A stretch of DNA of 64,000 bases. Origin: Candidula unifasciata. Taxonomy: Eukaryota > Mollusca > Gastropoda > Stylommatophora > Geomitridae. The DNA lies in the NCBI GenBank assembly GCA_905116865.2, contig CAJHNH020003180.1, forward strand, positions 1-64,000. The letters run 5' to 3'. This document shows, one piece after another, positions 59,826 through 64,000 of this stretch (within the stretch, counting starts at the first letter, position 1; each line of letters opens with the position of its first letter). The translations under genes were made by a program, and so were the position numbers. Below the pieces are notes generated by a model, which was given only the letters and a program-made list of their open reading frames with translations, ran no database searches and was not told the origin of the DNA.

Positions 59826-60097
59826 GTAATATCTTCTGACTTCTGCATCCACTGCTGCCTTTACTAAAGCATTATCGTGTAAAAAAACCTTTTAGGGAAC
59901 ACTTTATCAGACTTGACTGCTTCTCTCCTACATTTACATTTAGATGCCTACTTTTGTTCTGAACATAAAGAATGCAGATATTTACTACGCCAGAGGTTGT
60001 ATATACTACAGAAGTGGTGAAAATGTGTTATCAGGTCCAGATGTAAATATCAACAATATAGACAAGAAAAGTTTTAACAACACCCTGTAAAGAGTGC

Positions 60098-60530
60098 GTA
60101 ACTCTTTGAAGCCCAAACAGTTCTGTGTGAATTGATTAAGAAGATTTACCCAAACAACACTGTCAGCATCGATCGAGTATCCCATACATATTTATTTGTT
60201 TTTGACTCTGTATTCGTTTCTTATGGACAGAACCACCATTAAAGTATTCAGGGAAGGTTACTCTAACCCTGCTCTAACCTTGCTCTAACCTTGCTGAAAA
60301 GAGAGGAAAATGAGATGCTTTTGTTTGGAAGAATAGCCCATTTTCTATAAAACTTCTGGAATCTGAATTGTATTTTTGTTCTCTTTTACCTACTTGGACT
60401 TGGTGGAGGTTTTTAGAAAAATCAGTGGGAAGAACTCTGCTTCTGCCTTATCCTCGTGATGTTTCAGAAATATGACATTGTCTGGTAATTCCTGACAGTG
60501 CTGTTATAGCATGTTTGGGCTTTATTATGT
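60098..60530 (+). mobile_element. Degraded TTAA-family element related to 36125-37239
   Basis: It starts GTAACTCTTTGAAGCCCAAA, then CCCAAACAACACTGTCAGCA. These match the start and the subterminal repeat of the 36125 element. The right side has GTTTGGGCTTTATTA, the inverse of the AAGCCCAAAC terminus, but the TTAA copies are no longer intact. A TCTAACC(T/C)TGC phrase is repeated three times at about 60260-60297. Confidence 0.62.
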
Positions 60531-60744
60531 GGAATTTCTCTGCACATTTGTTGACATCTATCCATTTGGCAAACATTCGCATGATTAATGAGAGAGGTAA
60601 ACAAGTGTAGTGTATGGTGTCATGACTAATCTTGACTCATACAAGATCTAGCTTGCGAGTCATATTTCAAATCAAGCAACATTTTTCACATCTAAACAGG
60701 GTGTGTTCCAAGAAGTAGGACGTATACTATAGCTGACATGTACT

Positions 60745-60810
60745 GAGGTACCATGGTGTGTGTGTGGGTATATATGTATGTATGTATAAGTGTGTGTGTG
60801 TGTGTGCATA
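60745..60810. repeat. (TG)n/(TATG)n microsatellite
   Basis: GTGTGTGTGTGGG, TATGTATGTATG and a further GTGTGTGTGTG run in intron 21. Confidence 0.93.
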
Positions 60811-61066
60811 AAAAGTCCCAATTTATACATGTTCTGGTCTATATATTTTAATGATAATGCAGGCATATATATGATGTCAACATAAGTTATAATGAGGCCA
60901 TGTGGTTTACAACAAGTATGAAATAAATTTAGTAACAAGTGATCATGAAATATTCTACAATAAAAATAAGGATTAATGAAAAATCCATACAACTCAAACA
61001 CAATTATCAATCAGAGTAGAACTACATGAGAAATGCATTTTTGCCAGACATCATTCATGTTAACAT

Positions 61067-61967
61067 TTAACCCTCTTAGCACGGACGGGCCGATTATCGG
61101 CCGGCGGATGTCTGGCCAAAAACACGGAACGGCCGATCATCGGCCCGATCGTGTTTCGCCTCAAACCGCTAAGAAATCTCCTATTTTGAAACACTGAAAG
61201 TGATTCATTTATATTAACTGCTGTATCAGCTTTACACATGGCGACTTTCGAGTGTTTGGTATCGAAGTGAAAATTGTTGTTGAATTTTTTAGATAGTGAC
61301 CTGAACCGCTAAAAGTATGTCTGACTTGTATGTTTCTGCCCCTAAACTTGATGTTGATAAAACATTTGAATCAAGTGATGACACTAATTCTGTTGATACT
61401 GATGCAGGATTTAGTGTTAGCAGTAATAGTGGGAATCAGATGGGGTCGTTGTTGTGTTCAGACCACAGCCCAACCATGGCTCAGGGTATATCCACCCGAA
61501 GGTGTTGACACTCCGGCACATCCATTTCTTGTGCTGACTGATGGTGAAAAACACATGTCACCTAAAGATATTATTGCTGTTTCATATATATATATATACC
61601 TGTTTTTGACTATTGAATTGCTTACAACATTTGCAAAAAGGCCAAAGATCAATAAAAAGATTTCAAATTAAAAAAATTTTTGTTTTTAGTTTTATGTTTC
61701 AAGCATTGAAGTTGAAAATTCAAATTCATATTTTCTATTTTTAAATATGCAAATGAGATAATTTGCATATACATCAATTAATTTTAACGATATTGTGAAA
61801 ATCATGAACTTCAATCTATATCCTTCAAATAGATATATTATTTCATGGGGGTCAGAATAACAGAAATCTGTCAAAAAAATTAAATAAAGTAATAACCAAA
61901 TTTACTGAAAAAATGCTCAGTGTTTTTGGCTAGACCTCTCAAAAACTTCCCGTGCTAAAAGGGTTAA
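61067..61967 (+). mobile_element. TTAA-flanked piggyBac-type element with palindromic ends
   Basis: TTAA at both ends. The inverted termini are CCCTCTTAGCACGG and, from the right, CCCTTTTAGCACGG (13 of 14). The subterminal part has CGGCCGATTATCGGCCGG and CGGCCGATCATCGGCC, two self-complementary repeats that could bind a dimeric protein. A frame at 61317-61508 reads MSDLYVSAPKLDVDKTFESS, then DDTNSVDTDAGFSVSSNSGN, an acidic stretch like piggyBac transposase N-termini. No catalytic domain is present. Confidence 0.86.
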
Positions 61968-62252
61968 AATCTGCACAGAAAAATAACTATTCGCTGAGAA
62001 GTTCATCAAGATTTCCAATACAGTTTTCAGTACAAATGTAGATAAAGTGGACTATAATTATTTAAATTAAGACTGTGTAGAATGGAACATGAAAAAGCAA
62101 AAGTGAAATATTTCTACATACTTTTGTCTTTTGATTCAGTGTGCATCTTTCTTGAGATAAGAGTTTATTATGTAATTTTTGTGGTCTGCAAATGACTTCC
62201 AGATTAAAGCATGTTAAACTTTGATCACCCTCATTTATTACATCTTTTTTAG

Positions 62253-62507
62253 GTCCATCATCAACGTGAGGAGATTCTACGGTTTTTGAGTGTACACAAG
62301 GTAGTCAATAACTCACCAGTCTATAAAGATGAGTTGTGTACAGTGAAGATCCTGGACGCTGTACAAAAGTTTGGCAGCTCCCTGGAAAATATTCTGCATT
62401 CCAGAAATTGGCTCAGTAGTCAAGAAATGCTCGAAGCATTCAACACTTTGACCAAATGTTATAGAGACAACTGTGACCACATAAAGAAAGCATATGTGGA
62501 GTACCAG
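62253..62507 (+). CDS. TRANK1: TRANK1-like exon 22: helical C-terminal region
   Basis: The acceptor is TTTTTTAG and the donor is CAG|GTAAAT; 85 codons, phase 0 in and 0 out. It encodes VHHQREEILRFLSVHKVVNN, then KILDAVQKFGSSLENILHSR and ends HIKKAYVEYQ. It is helical and matches the order of TRANK1 just before its end. At least one more exon with the stop codon must lie beyond base 64000. Confidence 0.84.
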
Positions 62508-63264
62508 GTAAATTTGACATATTCTTTACTGCTTGCAAGTATTGACACTGGTCTGTGTGAAGTGTCAAGGTTTAGAAAATTGAAACTCTTTTTTATTGTT
62601 ATTATTCATTACTAGGGCTGTACCGAATATTCGCTTCGGGCCGAATAGTGGACCTAATAGCTATTCGGTATTCGGCCGAATAATGGCGGTCGGGCCGAAT
62701 ACGAATAGTGATTTCTGCATACACTGCGATGGACTGAAATAACTCTCTCATTAATAATGTCACAATTTATAGCGGACTTTTCTTGATTTTCGCCGCGGCA
62801 CCCCTGGCATACGCACCCAGTTTTATAACCTCTGCTGTAATACCTTGAAGGAGTCAGCAGGCGCTGTTACCACGCAACCGGGTCGCAGTTTTCCCCGCTA
62901 CGACAGATTTAGGCAACGCTACTGTTGTGTTAAAGAAGGCATGAAGAAACTTGAAAGTTAAAATTTAAATTGTCTTTCCTCACCACTGTCGAAAAAGTTT
63001 GTTTTTTCCCCTCGTTTTAACACTCAAAGTGTTTCATACTGCATAAAATGCCAACCGCAGCTTGCTAAAAATTGTCATTGTATTTATCCCGACATGCGAC
63101 CAATCCTCCATCTGTATTCGTGAAGGTGCAGCAGATAAGTAAGGTTGTGATTACATTTTTGCTCAAATTTTGAAGTGGAAAATGTGGTCTGAACAATATT
63201 AACTGTTAGCCTCCTCAAGTAAGCACATATCTTTAAGGGCAATGCGTTCTGTTTTGTTGCTTTT

Positions 63265-63277
63265 GTGTGTGTGTATC

Positions 63278-63313
<36 letters not shown>
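63265..63313. repeat. (TG)n(GA)n microsatellite
   Basis: TGTGTGTGTG at 63265-63293 followed directly by GAGAGAGA up to about 63313. Confidence 0.95.
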
Positions 63314-63484
63314 CATGCATTTTTTCGTTCTTTCGGGGTGTCTTTGCCCAAATCAAATTGAAGATATTGCGAACGAGAATATGAAGGTGCATGTAAATTA
63401 CATCGAACGAACGCCTGAACGAACGATGATTTAAATGCGAATTTGCTGCATTTTATTTATTTTAAAAAAATAACATCTTATGCA

Positions 63485-63935
63485 ATATATCTTTGTCTTG
63501 CTTGCTACAAACATCCAGTTTTAACATATGGCTATGAGTCCTGGACAATTGATAGCCAGGCCAAACAATTTTTTGAGACCTTAGAGATGTGGTTTTACAG
63601 AACAATGCTTAAAATACCTTAAACAGCCTAAAAAAAGCAACCACTAGGTTTTGAAAGAGGCGGGAGCCCAAAGACAACTATTCACAGACGTCAGAAGGAG
63701 ACTCATCATTTTTCGGCCATCTTATAAGAAAAGTGAAAATGGAACATGTGGTGACCACTAGAAAGATTTGTGGAAGGAGAGATAGAAAAAGACAACGAGA
63801 GAAGATTCTTGACAGTCTTGTTGCATGTCATGTAGGTGTGTCAGCACACTAACTGATACATGCTGCAGGAGATTGCAGATTGTGGCGAGGCAAAATCGCC
63901 AACACCAGTCGGCAAGGCACCTGATGATGATGATA
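63485..63935 (+). mobile_element. LINE tail fragment nested in the hAT-like element
   Basis: In broken frames it gives TYGYESWTIDSQAKQFFETL, EMWFYRTMLKIP, then GRRDRKRQREKILDSLVACH and DCGEAKSPTPVGKAPDDDD. The order ..TYG.ESW....... FE..EMW.YR.ML.I. is the common LINE ORF2 tail. It ends with TGATGATGATGATA at about 63922-63935. Confidence 0.72.
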
Positions 63936-64000
63936 CACTATTCTTATTCGTATTCGGCCGAATAGTTGGTCCCACTATTCGTATTCGGCCGAATAGTGAA

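Larger units (their letters stand above)
1665..62507 (+). other. TRANK1: TRANK1-like gene, internal part (22 exons)
   Basis: One multi-exon gene spans almost the whole window. The 22 exons have matching phases at all 21 junctions, which strongly supports one transcript. The translated order is: helicase motif VI region, TPR-like helical repeats, a CCCH zinc finger, a long helical region, a CxxC...H..H motif and a helical end. It matches my recollection of the C-terminal half of vertebrate TRANK1, a very large protein with ankyrin and TPR repeats and a UvrD-like helicase/ATPase domain. Its molecular function is poorly known. The 5' part (ankyrin repeats, Walker A) and the 3' end are outside the window. 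Exon 15 is disrupted, so this could be a decaying gene or an assembly with errors there. Confidence 0.85.
62613..64000. mobile_element. hAT-like element, right end outside the window
   Basis: It begins AGGGCTGTACCGAATATTCG, typical of hAT-type termini. It has repeated ATTCGGCCGAAT palindromes at about 62660-62710, and the inverse pattern (CACTATTCGTATTCGGCCGAA) at 63930-64000. The element is cut by the window end. A LINE tail (63485-63935) is nested within it. No hAT transposase was recognised. Confidence 0.68.

Overview
The window is animal nuclear DNA. It is AT-rich, intron-rich and crowded with transposable elements, simple repeats and long homopolymer runs. It lies inside one large plus-strand gene that starts before base 1 and continues past base 64000. 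Twenty-two exons (1665-62507, 3,865 coding bases, about 1,288 codons) could be placed. All have AG acceptors. Twenty-one have GT donors and one has a GC donor. The intron phases agree at every junction. The order of the encoded segments follows my memory of the C-terminal half of TRANK1 (TPR and ankyrin repeat-containing protein 1). The lineage is inferred from repeat content only: an invertebrate, perhaps a mollusc.

Protein layout: exons 1-2 carry the end of a UvrD-type superfamily 1 helicase domain, including a TAITRAR motif (motif VI). Exons 3-11 encode helical, TPR-like repeats. Exon 12 carries a CCCH zinc finger (C-x8-C-x4-C-x3-H). Exons 13-18 encode a long, mostly helical region. Exons 20 and 21 together hold a CxxC...HxxxxxH zinc-binding motif. 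Exon 22 resembles the helical C-terminal region. The ankyrin repeats, the Walker A end of the helicase and the stop codon lie outside the window. Exon 15 is abnormal: it has two frame changes and an in-frame TGA, yet its flanking exons stay in phase.

The introns are a layered record of transposition. A non-LTR retrotransposon (LINE) family with a TGATGA tail (family A) is present as at least five copies. The largest is at 25150-28160 on the minus strand. Two other LINE families with RNase H domains (B and C) have two copies each. Fragments of further LINEs are scattered through the window. DNA elements include at least three well-bounded TTAA-flanked elements plus several weaker ones, two mariner copies, a 94-bp hairpin element and a hAT-like element running off the right edge. 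A probable solo LTR and a three-copy SINE-like retroposon are also present.

The nesting gives relative ages. A 146-bp TTAA element and a 1-kb TTAA element each sit inside a family A copy, and other family A copies show the empty sites. Another family A copy was entered by a family B LINE and by the solo LTR. I saw no tRNA, rRNA or CRISPR and no second host gene. I found no clearly undescribed biological system. The observations most worth checking are the broken exon 15, the conserved zinc-finger architecture and the TTAA-element family.
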